A DNA stretch of 5,607 bases from Rhodobacter sp. (GTDB lineage Bacteria > Pseudomonadota > Alphaproteobacteria > Rhodobacterales > Rhodobacteraceae): positions 1 to 5,607 of the forward strand of contig DPZQ01000088.1 in the NCBI GenBank assembly GCA_003536295.1, written 5' to 3'. The notes beneath the pieces were generated by a model. It did not search any database. It was not told where the DNA came from and saw only the letters and a program-made list of their open reading frames with translations. Shown here piece after piece: positions 4,974 through 5,607 of this stretch (position 1 is the first letter of the stretch; the number at the start of each line of letters is the position of its first letter). Made by a program: the position numbers and the translations under genes.

Positions 4974-5607
4974 ATGAAAATCACATTCTTGGGACTTGGC
5001 GTTATGGGTGGGCCTATGGCGGGGCATTTGGCCAAAGCAGGTCATGATGTCACCGTCTATAACCGCACTGCGGCCAAAGCCGAAGCTTGGGTTTTAGCAC
5101 ATGGCGGCGCATTTGCCCTGACCCCCGCCTTAGCGGTAAAGGACGCCGATTTTGTGATGGCTTGCGTGGGCAATGACGATGATTTGCGAGCCGTTTGTGT
5201 TGGGAGCGATGGTGCCTTGGGCGCAATGAAGGCAGGGGCGATCTTTGTCGATCACACCACCGTTTCGGCAAAAGTCACGCATGAGCTTTTTGCTGCTGCC
5301 AATGCGCTCGGCATTTCGTTTATTGATGCGCCTGTTTCGGGGGGGCAAGCGGGTGCTGAAAATGGGGTATTGTCAGTGATGTGCGGTGGCGAAGCGGTGG
5401 CCTTTGGCGTGGCAGAACCCGTGATGGCGGCCTATGCGCGTATTTGTCGGCGTATTGGCGACAGTGGCGCGGGCCAAATTACCAAAATGTGCAACCAAAT
5501 CGCGATTGCGGGGTTGGTTCAGGGCTTGTCAGAAGCGCTGCATTTTGCCCAAAAGTCAGGCTTGAATGGAGAGAATGTGATTGAAGTCATCAGCCAAGGA
5601 GCCGCCG
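4974..5607 (+). CDS. NAD(P)-dependent beta-hydroxyacid dehydrogenase (3' end outside the window)
   Basis: The first 211 residues of a second 3-hydroxyisobutyrate dehydrogenase/tartronate semialdehyde reductase-type enzyme are present; the family is usually about 290 residues, so roughly 80 are missing. The Rossmann motif GLGVMGGPMA is at 7-16. Asn30-Arg31 after the second strand points towards NADP(H). DHTTVS (93-98) and DAPVSGG (118-124) follow. The catalytic GDSGAGQITKMCN contains Lys171 and Asn174, and the C-terminal helical domain has begun (LVQGLSEALHFA, 181-192). All catalytic residues in the visible part are intact and no frameshift is seen. It belongs to the same superfamily as LtnD but to a different branch: it lacks the YgbJ-type motifs in the shared region. 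It is separated from otnI by 93 bp with a promoter and palindrome, so it may be regulated separately. The substrate is unknown. Confidence 0.9.
   Translation, partial: MKITFLGLGVMGGPMAGHLAKAGHDVTVYNRTAAKAEAWVLAHGGAFALTPALAVKDADFVMACVGNDDDLRAVCVGSDGALGAMKAGAIFVDHTTVSAKVTHELFAAANALGISFIDAPVSGGQAGAENGVLSVMCGGEAVAFGVAEPVMAAYARICRRIGDSGAGQITKMCNQIAIAGLVQGLSEALHFAQKSGLNGENVIEVISQGAA

Overview
The window looks like chromosomal DNA of an alphaproteobacterium, most likely a Rhodobacterales/Roseobacter-type organism. That is inferred from the moderately GC-rich, densely packed genes, the mixed codon use and the character of the encoded proteins; no rRNA or other strict taxonomic marker is present. I see no phage, transposon, CRISPR, tRNA or rRNA signal.

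Layout. Positions 2-73 may hold the last codons of a plus-strand gene that enters from the left. It would converge on a minus-strand gene (130-750) for a small glyoxalase/VOC-fold protein. A 105-bp divergent intergenic region (751-855) follows. From there everything runs on the plus strand: a GFA/CENP-V-type zinc protein (856-1281), then after 33 bp four tightly coupled genes (1315-4880), then a 93-bp spacer with a promoter-like sequence and a perfect 7-bp-arm inverted repeat. Last comes a second beta-hydroxyacid dehydrogenase (4974 to the right edge), cut off by the window.

The core is a four-carbon acid-sugar catabolic cassette with gene order ltnD-otnK-otnC-otnI, the same order as ygbJ-ygbK-ygbL-ygbM in Escherichia coli. 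Assembled as a pathway, LtnD oxidises L-threonate at C2, OtnI moves the carbonyl from C2 to C3, OtnK (DUF1537 family) phosphorylates the 3-oxo-tetronate at O4 with ATP, and OtnC decarboxylates the product to dihydroxyacetone phosphate, which enters central metabolism. Every junction in the cassette overlaps (1, 11 and 1 bp), indicating one mRNA and translational coupling. No transporter or transcriptional regulator for this pathway lies in the window, whereas E. coli has them next to ygbJKLM.

This is a known pathway rather than a new system. The points worth a second look are the GFA-type protein placed directly upstream, the second dehydrogenase downstream with an apparent promoter-operator of its own, and OtnI, whose substrate-side loop differs from the usual Hyi/OtnI pattern.
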